A stretch of DNA of 11,263 bases from JAZDLC01 sp043802345 (lineage in GTDB: Bacteria > Planctomycetota > B15-G4 > JADJEK01): positions 1-11,263 of the forward strand of contig JAZDLC010000274.1 in the NCBI GenBank assembly GCA_043802345.1, written 5' to 3'. The position numbers and the translations under genes were made by a program. Below the pieces are notes generated by a model. That model did not search any database and had not been told where the DNA came from. It worked only from the letters and a program-made list of their open reading frames with translations. Positions 1 to 7,313 of the stretch are shown here, one piece after another. Position 1 is the first letter of the stretch; every line of letters begins with the position of its first letter.

Positions 1-738
1 CAGGGAGGCCGCCGTCAGCGCGTTGTCCGTCACCTGCCCGTCGCCGAGCGTGTCCGCCGCCAGCTTCGCCGCCGTCACCGCTCCGTCCTGGATCGCCGCT
101 GTGTCGACCGCGTCATCCGCCAGCTCGCTGGCGGTCACGGAGTTTGCCGCCAGGGAGGCGGCCGTCAGCGCGTCATCCGTCACCTGTCCATCGCCCAGGG
201 TGTCGGCCGCCAGCTTCGCCGCCGTCACTGCTCCGTCCTGGATCGCCGCGGTATCGACCGCGTTGTTCGCGAGTTCCGAAGCGCCTACCGAGTCCGCCGC
301 CAGCGAGGCCGCCGTCAGCGTGTTGTCGGCGATGTCCGTGTCTCCCAGGGAACCGTCGGAGATGTCCGCGCCGGTGAGACTACCGTCGGAGATCTTGGCT
401 CCGGTGACCGCGCTATCCTGAATCGCCGCCGTGTCGACCGCGTCGTCTGCCAGCTCCGAAGCCCCGACCGCATCCGCCGCCAGGGCGCCGGCGCCGATGG
501 AGTCGGCCTGCAGGTGCGCGGCTCCTACCGCGCCCGCCGCGATCTTCGCGGTGGTGACCGCGCCATCCTGAATCGCCGCGGTGTCCACTGCGTCGTCCGC
601 CAGCTCGGACGCCGTGATGGCGTCGGCCGCGATCTCGGCGGAAGTCAGGGTGTCGAGAATCAGCTTCTCCGCCCCCAGCTTGCGGTCCTTGAGATCAATC
701 CCCTTGATCGTGCCGTTCTTGATATCGGCACTTGTGAT
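1..738 (-). repeat. Coding tandem repeat: 30-bp units in 150/180-bp super-repeats
   Basis: The DNA coding for the decapeptide array repeats every 30 bp, with a stronger 150-bp period at the left end. Bases 1-150 and 151-300 match at about 124 of 150 positions by my hand count. The landmark ATCGCCGC followed by a GT-rich step begins near 91, 241, 421 and 571. The spacings are therefore 150, 180 and 150 bp, and the 180-bp step carries exactly one additional 30-bp unit. Similarity between units falls towards the gene's 5' end, as expected if the array grew by duplication of 150-bp blocks nearer the 3' end. Confidence 0.85.
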
Positions 739-825
739 CTGCGCGGCCTGAGCCGGCAAGGCAAAGGCGCACACAATGGCCAGGAGGCCCGGACCTCGGA
801 TCAGCAGTTCCTTGGAAATCTTCAT
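1..825 (-). CDS. Exported decapeptide-repeat protein, 3' end beyond the window
   Basis: This frame is open with no stop from an ATG at 825 down to base 1, giving the first 275 residues of a longer protein. An AGAGGA ribosome-binding site lies 5 nt upstream of the ATG. Residues 1-27 are a Sec signal peptide: a KISKELLIR basic start, a hydrophobic stretch, then a PAQA cleavage site. From residue 30 to the edge the chain is about 24.6 tandem 10-residue units with no phase break. Each unit has V/I/L at position 1, I/L (once V) at position 6, and D/A plus small residues at positions 8-10. The decad starting VDTAAIQD recurs at residues 80, 130, 190 and 240, so 5- and 6-decad super-repeats are visible. 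A hydrophobic residue every fifth position suggests a solenoid or beta-helical stalk, inferred rather than shown. Similar repeats occur in many secreted bacterial proteins and phage-fibre-like proteins. Function is unknown; any C-terminal head or anchor domain lies outside the window. Confidence is high that this is a real gene. Confidence 0.85.
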   Translation of the reverse strand, partial: MKISKELLIRGPGLLAIVCAFALPAQAAQITSADIKNGTIKGIDLKDRKLGAEKLILDTLTSAEIAADAITASELADDAVDTAAIQDGAVTTAKIAAGAVGAAHLQADSIGAGALAADAVGASELADDAVDTAAIQDSAVTGAKISDGSLTGADISDGSLGDTDIADNTLTAASLAADSVGASELANNAVDTAAIQDGAVTAAKLAADTLGDGQVTDDALTAASLAANSVTASELADDAVDTAAIQDGAVTAAKLAADTLGDGQVTDNALTAASL

Positions 826-1130
826 TCCCGTCCTCTCGGTTCGCACGACAGACAACTTGGTTTCACCTGGGACGACCCCGAACCGCCCGCGGCTACCACA
901 CGGTGCAAGACGGAATCCCGATCGGTTGCTCGAACCCGGGATCAGGGGAGTGAAGTCAAGGTGGGAAGGGTTCTTCTTGCCTTCGCGGCATCGACCAGCG
1001 GGATCCGCCGCCTTGAACCGAAAATTGGAAATTTCGTCCTCAGGTCCGATGCCCGATTCGTCGATGAGTCACTGGCCGCCCCTTCTTGAGGGGAATCGAT
1101 AGAAATCCGGAGTAGACACAGGAGGATGAG
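826..1130. other. Divergent intergenic region, no gene seen
   Basis: This 305-bp gap separates two divergently transcribed genes for exported proteins and must hold promoters for both. I found no convincing -35/-10 pair on either strand. It holds the ribosome-binding sites at both edges: AGAGGA for the leftward gene, and AGGAGG at 1120-1125 for the rightward one. A weak 5-bp stem (CCCCT, loop, AGGGG) lies near 1079-1094. The open frames crossing it show no recognisable protein and overlap the flanking genes, so I read them as chance. Confidence 0.5.
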
Positions 1131-1922
1131 ATGAAGACGCACAGGATCGCCGCGCTGGCACTCGCCGCGCTCTGCCCCTTCACCCCGGCCCGCGCGGCCG
1201 AAGCACCCGCTCGCTCTTATCTGGCGGGAGTGGCGATCGGTCAGCAGGAGGTACTCCGGTTTCAGCTCTCCTCACCGCGCATGACCATGGAGGAGCTGAC
1301 CAAGGCGATCTCCGACGAGACCATCAGGACCGCGCTGAACCAGAACCACCTGGCCCAGCTCGGAATACTGAGAATCTCCAGGACCGCGCTCCTATCCAGT
1401 CATCTGCTCGAGGCGGGAACCTACGGAGTCGGACTGCGGATCGACGAGTCGGCGGGATTCACGCTGATTCTCGCCAGCGACACCAGAAGCATCCCGATTC
1501 ACCTTCAGACGACTCTCAACGCCAGCGGCGCAACGCCTCAATTGACGATCAGCTTCCTGGCCGAGGACTCGATCGAGGCCTTCCAGCTGGAGCTGCGGTT
1601 CGGGGCCCTGCGGGGCACCGCGGCGCTCAGCTTCGCGCGGGACGACGTCGTGGCCGGAATGAACAACCTGGCCTACGAGATCCTGATGCAGAAAGGCGAG
1701 CCCCAGACGGCCCTGCGGTTGGCGACCTGCGCCAATGAACTCACGGAAGGCGCGGTTCCCGGCATTCTGGACACCCTGGCGCTGGCCCAGTACGCGAACG
1801 GCCAGACCGAGGACGCCATCCAGACCCAGACCCGCGCCCTGGCCGCCATGGGAGATCAGCGAGGGAAGGAACGCGCCCGGATGGAATCGCAATTGCGGGC
1901 CTTCGAGCTCGGGCGGAAATAG
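1131..1922 (+). CDS. Exported protein with beta-rich (DUF2911-like?) and TPR-like domains
   Basis: This encodes a 263-residue protein. The start is well supported: AGGAGG at 1120-1125 lies 5 nt before the ATG, and residues 1-22 form a Sec signal peptide (MKTHR, an alanine/leucine core, then ARA). Residues 90-165 are predicted beta-rich. They contain LLEAGTYGVGLRID and then TLILAS, which recalls the 'aGtYsl...' and 'W.lIl' pattern of DUF2911 proteins, a family of unknown function; this match is tentative. Residues 178-242 look like two TPR-type helical hairpins: NNLAYEILMQKG, then PGILDTLALAQYANGQ, then EDAIQTQTRAL. TPRs usually mediate protein-protein contacts. The gene ends 4 bp from the stop of the convergent protease gene, and no terminator lies between them. 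The product is probably periplasmic or secreted. I do not recognise a specific function. Confidence 0.8.
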   Translation: MKTHRIAALALAALCPFTPARAAEAPARSYLAGVAIGQQEVLRFQLSSPRMTMEELTKAISDETIRTALNQNHLAQLGILRISRTALLSSHLLEAGTYGVGLRIDESAGFTLILASDTRSIPIHLQTTLNASGATPQLTISFLAEDSIEAFQLELRFGALRGTAALSFARDDVVAGMNNLAYEILMQKGEPQTALRLATCANELTEGAVPGILDTLALAQYANGQTEDAIQTQTRALAAMGDQRGKERARMESQLRAFELGRK

Positions 1923-1926
1923 CGCG

Positions 1927-3048
1927 TCATTCGGCCGAGGCCGCGAGCCGCACCTGAAACGACTTGAGTTCGCCGTCCCGAATCGCCTGGACCTCCACGA
2001 CGTCACCGGGACTGTGCCGCCCGAGAACGGGATAGAGATCATCCACGGCGCGGATGCGCGCCCCGTCGACCTGCTGGATGATGTCCCCGGGAACCCACGA
2101 ACCATCCTCTTCCCACGCGTCACCCCGAAGGCCCGCCTCCGCGGCCCCGAACCCCTCGTTCACCTCCCGGATCATGACCCCTTCCACTCCGAGCCGCCGG
2201 ACCACCTCCCGGCTGAGAGTCTGGCCGCGGATCCCCAGCACCAGCCGGGGCACCTCGCCCTTGGCGATCAACTGCGGCACGATCCGGTTGACGGTATCGA
2301 CCGGAATGGCGAAGCCGATCCCGGCGTTCGACCCTGTCGGGCTGTAGATCGAGGTATTGACCCCGATGAGCCGTCCGGCGCTGTCGAGCAATGGACCACC
2401 GGAGTTCCCCGGATTGATGGCGGCGTCGGTCTGGATCACATCCTCGATGATCCGTCCTGACAGGGCCTTCATGCTGCGACCGGTGGCGGAGACAACACCG
2501 GTCGTGAGGGTCTGGTCCCAACCATACGGGTTGCCGATCGCCATCACGAACTGCCCCACCTCCAGATCGTGACTCGTCCCCAAGGCCAGGGGCCGCATCT
2601 TGGCCGCGGGCGCGCGGATCTTGAGCACCGCCAGATCGTGGTCGGCGGAGAGGCCCACGAGTTCGGCTTCGTATTCCGTCTGATCGGAAAGCCGCACCGT
2701 CACACCCGACGCCCCTTGGATGGCGAGAACGTGATAGTTGGTGACGACATGCCCCTGTTCGTCCCAGATGAACCCCGTGCCCTGCCCGGCGTTGACCTCG
2801 CTTAAGCCCCGATCGAAGAAGCTGGTCCGGACCTGGGCCTTCGTGTTGATGAAGACCACCGCGGGAGCCGCCTCCTTGAACAGCTCGATGGTGTTCCGCT
2901 CGTCCACGGTCAGGTCACCGCGGGGAGCGATCGGGCGGGGATCCACCGTGACGGCCGGCCGCCACCACGCGTCGAGCCTTGGGACGAGATATCCGCCGGC
3001 CACCACGCCGAGCAGGATTGCCAGTGCGAGTCTTGAAATGCGGTTCAT
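1927..3048 (-). CDS. HtrA/Deg-family trypsin-like serine protease with one PDZ domain
   Basis: This is an envelope quality-control protease that degrades misfolded or signal-bearing proteins outside the cytoplasm. I take the ATG at 3048 (373 residues) rather than the longer frame from 3114. It has GAGGT about 9 nt upstream, and it puts the hydrophobic segment at residues 6-25 at the N-terminus, acting as a membrane anchor or uncleaved signal. The S1C catalytic triad is visible: His106 in TNYHV, Asp138 in HDLAVLKI, and Ser216 in NPGNSGGPL. Other family landmarks are GQGTGFIW, AIGNPYG and GIGFAIPVD. Residues 271-370 form a single PDZ domain, with GVMI, AAEAGLR and GDIIQQVDG. One PDZ and an anchored N-terminus resemble DegS or HhoA-type members more than DegP, which has two PDZ domains, but orthology cannot be assigned. 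The gene is convergent with the upstream exported-protein gene and divergent from the lipoprotein gene. Confidence 0.95.
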   Translation of the reverse strand: MNRISRLALAILLGVVAGGYLVPRLDAWWRPAVTVDPRPIAPRGDLTVDERNTIELFKEAAPAVVFINTKAQVRTSFFDRGLSEVNAGQGTGFIWDEQGHVVTNYHVLAIQGASGVTVRLSDQTEYEAELVGLSADHDLAVLKIRAPAAKMRPLALGTSHDLEVGQFVMAIGNPYGWDQTLTTGVVSATGRSMKALSGRIIEDVIQTDAAINPGNSGGPLLDSAGRLIGVNTSIYSPTGSNAGIGFAIPVDTVNRIVPQLIAKGEVPRLVLGIRGQTLSREVVRRLGVEGVMIREVNEGFGAAEAGLRGDAWEEDGSWVPGDIIQQVDGARIRAVDDLYPVLGRHSPGDVVEVQAIRDGELKSFQVRLAASAE

Positions 3049-3313
3049 GCAGCTTGTACCTCGGTCAGCCCCGCTTCGTTGGCACGACTTGAGGGCGCGG
3101 GGCGGCCCGGTCATTCACTGGATAGGGCGGATAGGAAATATTAGCCACTCGAGGGAGATGATGCTCGCCCCACGGCACGGGACCACCCAGGAAAAATCGG
3201 GAAAAACCCCGGAACAGTCGCCTGGTGAGGTTGCTTTGAAGGGGTAGGAGCTCTGACCCAACGAATGACAGGTGTGAGGCTCCCTCCTTGGTGAAGACCT
3301 GATGAGGTGCAAG
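3049..3313. other. Divergent intergenic region between protease and lipoprotein genes
   Basis: About 265 bp separate the protease start from the lipoprotein start. The stretch is slightly less GC-rich than its flanks, with GAAATATTAGCC near 3135-3146 and A-runs near 3191-3206. The minus-strand reading TAATAT near 3138-3143 could be a -10 element, but I found no matching -35 element at 16-18 bp. Neither promoter can be assigned. The frames crossing the region are not credible genes. Confidence 0.4.
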
Positions 3314-3847
3314 ATGATCCTTCCGCGAAGCATCCTGGCTGGCTGCCTGCTCTCCTTCCTGCTGCTGCCTGCCTGCACCTCGGGTCGTGGATTCGATGAT
3401 GGACTTGTGCGGCGCGAAAACGTCAACGTGGTGCTGGGTGATTTTGGAAGGGACGAAGGACGGGTTCAGTACGCCCTCATCCAAGAGCCTGTTCTGTCCG
3501 CGGGAAGTACCTGGGCCGGCAACCAGTATGTCAACATGCTGGATGGCGCTGCCCTGACCGTCAATGTTCCTGGCGCCGCCATGGCCGTCTTCTATCCATT
3601 TCATTACGCCGATCTCACCGAGGCGGGAGCCCACCCTTTTGGTATCGGATCGGGTGACGGGGATCTTCGAGTCTCCCTCCTCTGGGGATTCCTGTCACTC
3701 GGTCGCAACTGGAACGTCCTGTGGATGCGGGGCTTCTGGCTGGGCCGCTCAGATCCGATGTTCTCCACCCCGCCTGATCAGGTAGTGGAGGAGTTTGAAA
3801 CAAGTTTGGCGCGAGGGGACCTTGGACCGGCTTCACCTCCGGTTTGA
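3314..3847 (+). CDS. Predicted lipoprotein of unknown function
   Basis: This encodes 177 residues from the ATG at 3314. I prefer that start because GAGGTG, a six-base match to the Shine-Dalgarno core, ends 4 nt before it. The in-frame ATG at 3302 would add only MRCK and has a poor ribosome-binding site. Residues 4-20 are a hydrophobic signal ending in the lipobox LPAC, with Cys21 as the predicted lipidated residue. The mature part has aromatic stretches at residues 91-99 (AVFYPFHYA) and 121-143 (a SLLWGFLSLG segment, then a tryptophan-rich WNVLWMRGFWLG). A low-complexity acidic and proline-rich tail follows. I recognise no family. It is probably attached to the inner or outer membrane. The gene stands alone, converging with the pseudouridine synthase gene 66 bp away, so neighbours give no hint of its job. 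Confidence 0.75.
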   Translation: MILPRSILAGCLLSFLLLPACTSGRGFDDGLVRRENVNVVLGDFGRDEGRVQYALIQEPVLSAGSTWAGNQYVNMLDGAALTVNVPGAAMAVFYPFHYADLTEAGAHPFGIGSGDGDLRVSLLWGFLSLGRNWNVLWMRGFWLGRSDPMFSTPPDQVVEEFETSLARGDLGPASPPV

Positions 3848-3913
3848 AAAGGCTGGGTCATCCCCCCTTCCCGGCCCGGTCCCCTCGCAACGCCAACACC
3901 TCTTGCTTGGCCC

Positions 3914-4834
3914 TCACCGCGGCAGCGACCTGGCGCGCTTCCAGGAGTGGCGCAAGTCCCTCGGGAGTGGCAGCTCGAACTTCAGCACCGTCCCCTCTTC
4001 GGGGTGTGAGAAGCTCAAGGCCGCGGCATGGAGCGCCAGCCGCTTGAGGTACAACTTCGCGGTCAGCGCGTCCAGGCCGGTTCCGTACCGCCGGTCGCCG
4101 AGGACCGGGTTGTGCCTCTCCGCCAGGTGAATCCTGATCTGGTGGGTCCGACCGGTCTTGGGGATGAGGCTCAGCAGCGCCACGGCTCCGGCCCGGTCCA
4201 CCACCTCGATCTCGGTCCGCGCCTCCTTCTCCCGGACCGGCGTTTCCTGGACCCCTCCCGAGATCCCGGACGGTCCGACCGATGCCAACGCGAGGTATCG
4301 CTTCTCCACGCTCCTCTGCTTGAACTGGGCCACCAGCGCCTCATGGGCCGCCGCCGTGCGGGCCACGACCAACAATCCGGAGGTGTCCAGATCCAGGCGG
4401 TGCGCCAGGCCGAAGTTCCTCTCGCGTCCAAGCTGGCCGCATTCGGGATTGCGGGCCACCAGTCCGTTCAGCAGCGTATCCGTCCCGTGGCGGGGCCCCG
4501 GATGCATGGCCAGCCCGGCCGGCTTATCGATCACGAGCAGCGCCGGATCCTCGTGGATCACCCGCAGGCGGATCTTTCGGTTCGGGGCCGGCGTCCTGTC
4601 GAGAGCCTGCGGCGCGGCCAGGACGCTGAGCAGTCCGGGTTCCTCCAGAACCTGTCCCCTCGCCATGACCTGCGGTTCGCCCTCCTGCCCGAGGCACGCG
4701 AACCGCACGCGCTTCTGCCGCAGGAGCTTCCGCACGTGAACCGGATCAGCGTCGAGACATCGCCGCACGAAGGTCTCGACCTTCGTGCCCGCCGCCTCGG
4801 ACTCCACCTGGAACTCCCTGGGATATCGCGTCAT
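3914..4834 (-). CDS. RluA-family RNA pseudouridine synthase
   Basis: This cytoplasmic enzyme of 306 residues isomerises specific uridines in RNA, usually 23S rRNA, to pseudouridine. Residues about 18-70 resemble the S4 RNA-binding domain (VRKLLRQKRVRF). The catalytic domain follows with all hallmark motifs: KPAGLAMHPG at 104-113; HRLDLDTSG at 145-153, where Asp148 is the family's catalytic aspartate; EKRYLAL at 177-183; and KTGRTHQIRIHLA at 226-238. An S4 domain plus these motifs fits the RluC/RluD-like branch, but the exact target uridine cannot be told from sequence alone, so I give no symbol. It is divergent from the metallo-hydrolase gene, with only 48 bp between the starts. It converges with the lipoprotein gene, and no clear terminator hairpin lies in the 66-bp gap. 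Length and motif order are normal for the family. Confidence 0.95.
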   Translation of the reverse strand: MTRYPREFQVESEAAGTKVETFVRRCLDADPVHVRKLLRQKRVRFACLGQEGEPQVMARGQVLEEPGLLSVLAAPQALDRTPAPNRKIRLRVIHEDPALLVIDKPAGLAMHPGPRHGTDTLLNGLVARNPECGQLGRERNFGLAHRLDLDTSGLLVVARTAAAHEALVAQFKQRSVEKRYLALASVGPSGISGGVQETPVREKEARTEIEVVDRAGAVALLSLIPKTGRTHQIRIHLAERHNPVLGDRRYGTGLDALTAKLYLKRLALHAAALSFSHPEEGTVLKFELPLPRDLRHSWKRARSLPR

Positions 4835-4882
4835 TCAGGATCCTGCACTTTCTCTCACGCCGGAGCATACAATGCCCGGACC

Positions 4883-5533
4883 ATGAACTTCATCTTCGAA
4901 CAGATACGGGCGGGCGGAGATCGGAACTTCGCCTATCTCATCGGTGACCGGGCCGCCGGTCTGGCGGCGGTTGTCGACCCTGCCAGCGAGCCGGAGCGAT
5001 CCCTGGAGCGGGCCAGGGTGCAGGGCCTCACGATCACTCACATCCTGAACACCCACGGGCATCTGGACCACACCGAGGGGAATCTCGAATTGAAGCGGGC
5101 CACCGGCGCGAAGATCCACGCGGGGGCGGGCTCGCCGGCCCGTCCCGACCAGATCCTTGAAGATGGCGACGTCATCAACGTCGGTGCGTTCGGGCTCAAG
5201 GTGCTGCACGTCCCCGGTCACACTCCCGACCATCTCCTGTTCCACCTGGAGGAGCAGAGGATCGCGATCACCGGCGACCTGCTGTTCGTGGGCAAGATCG
5301 GCGGGACCGGCAACGACAGGGACGCCCGCACCGAGCACGAGAGCCTCGGTCGCCTGCTGCGAGAACTCCCTGACGATACGACCATCTGGCCCGGACATGA
5401 CTACGGTTGCCGCCCGTCCAGCACCCTGGCCCTGGAGAAGGCATGCAACCCGTTCCTGCTGAAGGACCTCCCCTCCTTCTTGCAGTTGAAGCGGGACTGG
5501 GCGGTGTTCAAGGCGGAGAACGGGCTGGCGTAG
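4883..5533 (+). CDS. Glyoxalase II-like metallo-beta-lactamase-fold hydrolase
   Basis: This is a cytoplasmic metal-dependent hydrolase of 216 residues. The metal-binding set is complete: THGHLDH at 57-63 (His58, His60, Asp62, His63), His113 in VPGHTPDH, Asp132 in ITGDLLFVGKIG, and His172 in WPGHDYG. The GHDYG motif, followed by a proline/serine stretch and EKACNPFL, is typical of hydroxyacylglutathione hydrolase (glyoxalase II) and persulfide dioxygenase relatives. Members act on thioesters or on persulfides; which one applies here cannot be decided. A larger frame covers the same strand from 4028, but its upstream half only shadows the pseudouridine synthase gene. The ATG at 4883 is the first start beyond that overlap and begins the fold correctly (NFIFEQI, then NFAYLIGD). 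Its ribosome-binding site is weak. A TACAAT at 4868-4873 could be a -10 element for a nearly leaderless transcript, but no good -35 is visible. Confidence 0.93.
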   Translation: MNFIFEQIRAGGDRNFAYLIGDRAAGLAAVVDPASEPERSLERARVQGLTITHILNTHGHLDHTEGNLELKRATGAKIHAGAGSPARPDQILEDGDVINVGAFGLKVLHVPGHTPDHLLFHLEEQRIAITGDLLFVGKIGGTGNDRDARTEHESLGRLLRELPDDTTIWPGHDYGCRPSSTLALEKACNPFLLKDLPSFLQLKRDWAVFKAENGLA

Positions 5534-5580
5534 GCAGCCGCTGAAATAGCCGGTATTCGCAGGTGGAGACGACGGACTCC

Positions 5581-5656
5581 CTCTCGCCAAGCCGCCAAGA
5601 TCGCCAAGGAGATTGCTCTCATCCACCTCTTTGCGATCTTGGCGCCTTTGCGAGAG
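5581..5656. repeat. Intergenic inverted repeat, possible bidirectional terminator
   Basis: The left arm (5581-5606) and right arm (5631-5656) are 26 bp each and pair at 23 of 26 positions by my alignment. Each begins or ends with CTCTCGC/GCGAGAG, and the loop is 24 nt. The left arm contains three direct copies of CGCCAAG, at 5585, 5593 and 5602. The element sits between two convergent genes (stops at 5533 and 5676), where a symmetrical hairpin could end transcription from both sides. No T-run follows either arm, so intrinsic termination is unproven. It could instead be one copy of a dispersed palindromic repeat family. Confidence 0.8.
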
Positions 5657-5675
5657 TCATTCCTTCCCATTTCGA

Positions 5676-7301
5676 TCAAGGCACCCGCCGGAACACCATG
5701 ATGCTGAATGGCTTCCCCTCGTCGATCGACTCCAGCAGTTCCCCGGTGACCCGGCGGGGTCCGTCGGGGAGGATCTTCCAGAATGCGACCAGTTCATACT
5801 GCTTCTGGAACTCCACCCACCACTCGAACACTCGCATCGAGGATTCGGGCCGGACAAGCCACGACGTGGACACGTCGACGAGAACGACGTGGCTGGGACG
5901 ATGCCGTTCTGCCGCGGCGATCAGTTCTTCCTGGATTCTGTCCGCGGTCTCGGTCCCGTACATCAGGTCGTACATGTACACGTGCTTGGTGACGCTCATC
6001 CGTTCGGCGTAGAACAGGATCTCCGGCTCCGATCCGAGAATCAGGATCCGGTCTTCCGGAGTGGTCTGCTCCTTCAGGTACTCGCCCACTTCCCGAGCGG
6101 CCCAGAATGGATTCAGCTCGTACGTATGGCGGTAGGCCTCGAACAGTGTCGATTCGACGAGGTACTGGCGCTGCCCGTGGATCGGAGTCGCCACCGCCAG
6201 AACGACCAGGATGGCCAGGACGGGCCGGCCCCACGCGGCGGGGAGCCGCGCTTTGAAAGCCCCGCGGAGCGACTCGACCCCGCAGGCGGCCAGCAGTGCG
6301 GCAGCGGGGAGGATCAACACGAAGTAGTGCGGCCGGAAGTAGAAACCGGGCATGATCGAGAGCAGGGAGAAGGCTGCCAGCCCCACGAGCAACGGGAGGT
6401 GCTGCCGCACCCGACCAGACCAGAAGGCCGCCGTGAGGCCGAGCATGGCCAGGCACCAGATGACCGGCGAGGCGAGGAAGATCGCCGAGAGGCGTTCCAT
6501 CAGTTGCCCCGAGCCTTCCGCGAACGAGAGGGAGGATGCGTACGACTTCGGGTAGACCACCGTCCGGTACCAGAAGCGCTGGAACTCTCCCAGCGACAGA
6601 TAGAACAGGCAGACCAGACCGTAGCAGAGGAGCGCTCCCACGGAGTAGGCGAGCCCGCGCACCAGCATCTCCTTGAGGAGGATGGCACGACGCCTCAGAT
6701 CGACATGTCCGGCGACCACGTAGAGCCCGCCGAACAGGATGAACGCGGCGCCATGCTGCTTGATCAGGAAGGCGAGGCCCATCAGGACCCCGGACAGGAA
6801 GAAGAGCGGCCAGCGGCGGCGGTCGAACGCCTTGAGCAGCATCCACACCCCGCCCGCGACGAACAGGATCAGGAACTGCTCCCGATTGGCCGAGAACCCC
6901 TGGACCGTGGGACTCACATCCAGGACGGCGAAGCAGGCCGCCGCCACCAGACCGGCCAGCGGACCGAGCAACTTCCTGCCGATGAGAAACAGGAGCAGGG
7001 TGGTCGCGAGGTTCGCCACCAGCAGGCCGGCATGGACTCCGGCGGCGGTGTGGCCAAAGAGCGTGATGAAGAAGGCGTACAGGCCGCTGATCAACGGGAA
7101 GCGGATCCGCACCGCTTCATCCACCGGCGACACGCCTTGGGTCATCAGCATGGCGAAGTAGGCGTAGTCCCCCTCGTCCCTCTCCAGCGGGATGTCCAGC
7201 ATCCGCACGCGCAGCAGCAAGGTCCCGAGCAGAACCAGGCCGAGGCCGATCCAGCAGGCGGTTCGCGACGAGAGGCGGTTCTGGAAGATCAGGCCGGGCA
7301 A
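5676..7301 (-). CDS. GT39/ArnT-like polytopic membrane glycosyltransferase
   Basis: This is an integral membrane GT-C-fold enzyme of 541 residues, expected to move a sugar from a polyprenyl-phosphate donor to an acceptor on the outer face of the inner membrane. About 11 hydrophobic segments are visible, for example at residues 17-32, 68-84, 91-107, 112-128, 142-157, 165-180, 217-236, 272-293, 302-318, 326-341 and 361-374. The first extracytoplasmic loop has ERDEGDYAYFA (Asp42-Glu43), the acidic motif of dolichyl-phosphate-mannose transferase-like families. KQHG after the fifth or sixth segment is also typical. Residues about 385-541 form a soluble tail containing DRILILGSEPEILFYAER, as in many bacterial GT39 proteins. 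The start appears to be TTG at 7301, because an in-frame stop lies just upstream and the next in-frame ATG would remove the first membrane segment. GGATGG precedes it closely. The gene lies 12 bp after the rhamnosidase stop, so the two are probably co-transcribed. Substrate unknown. Confidence 0.9.
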   Translation of the reverse strand: MPGLIFQNRLSSRTACWIGLGLVLLGTLLLRVRMLDIPLERDEGDYAYFAMLMTQGVSPVDEAVRIRFPLISGLYAFFITLFGHTAAGVHAGLLVANLATTLLLFLIGRKLLGPLAGLVAAACFAVLDVSPTVQGFSANREQFLILFVAGGVWMLLKAFDRRRWPLFFLSGVLMGLAFLIKQHGAAFILFGGLYVVAGHVDLRRRAILLKEMLVRGLAYSVGALLCYGLVCLFYLSLGEFQRFWYRTVVYPKSYASSLSFAEGSGQLMERLSAIFLASPVIWCLAMLGLTAAFWSGRVRQHLPLLVGLAAFSLLSIMPGFYFRPHYFVLILPAAALLAACGVESLRGAFKARLPAAWGRPVLAILVVLAVATPIHGQRQYLVESTLFEAYRHTYELNPFWAAREVGEYLKEQTTPEDRILILGSEPEILFYAERMSVTKHVYMYDLMYGTETADRIQEELIAAAERHRPSHVVLVDVSTSWLVRPESSMRVFEWWVEFQKQYELVAFWKILPDGPRRVTGELLESIDEGKPFSIMVFRRVP

Positions 7302-7313
7302 CGGTCCATCCGG

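Noticed and set aside
23..421. Plus-strand frame of 132 codons, serine- and alanine-rich
   Set aside because: It is the reverse-complement shadow of the repeat protein and has no ribosome-binding site or own features.
1..620. Regular repeats that could suggest a CRISPR array or non-coding satellite
   Set aside because: The periodicity is a multiple of three, the minus strand is open throughout with a signal peptide and ribosome-binding site, and changes preserve a protein pattern. There are no identical repeats with unique spacers.
3049..3114. N-terminal extension of the protease frame by 22 residues
   Set aside because: The internal ATG at 3048 has a suitable ribosome-binding site and places the hydrophobic anchor at the N-terminus.
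3065..3634. Minus-strand frames of 189 and 103 codons overlapping the lipoprotein gene
   Set aside because: They show no domain or signal, while the opposite strand has a lipobox and a strong ribosome-binding site.
4868..4873. TACAAT as a -10 element for the metallo-hydrolase gene
   Set aside because: It is a good -10 match but no credible -35 lies at 16-18 bp. It is mentioned under the gene only as a possibility.
4028..5533. A 501-codon plus-strand frame that could read as a fusion with the metallo-hydrolase
   Set aside because: Its first ~285 codons lie antisense to the pseudouridine synthase, whose motifs are complete. Only the part from 4883 is a recognisable protein.
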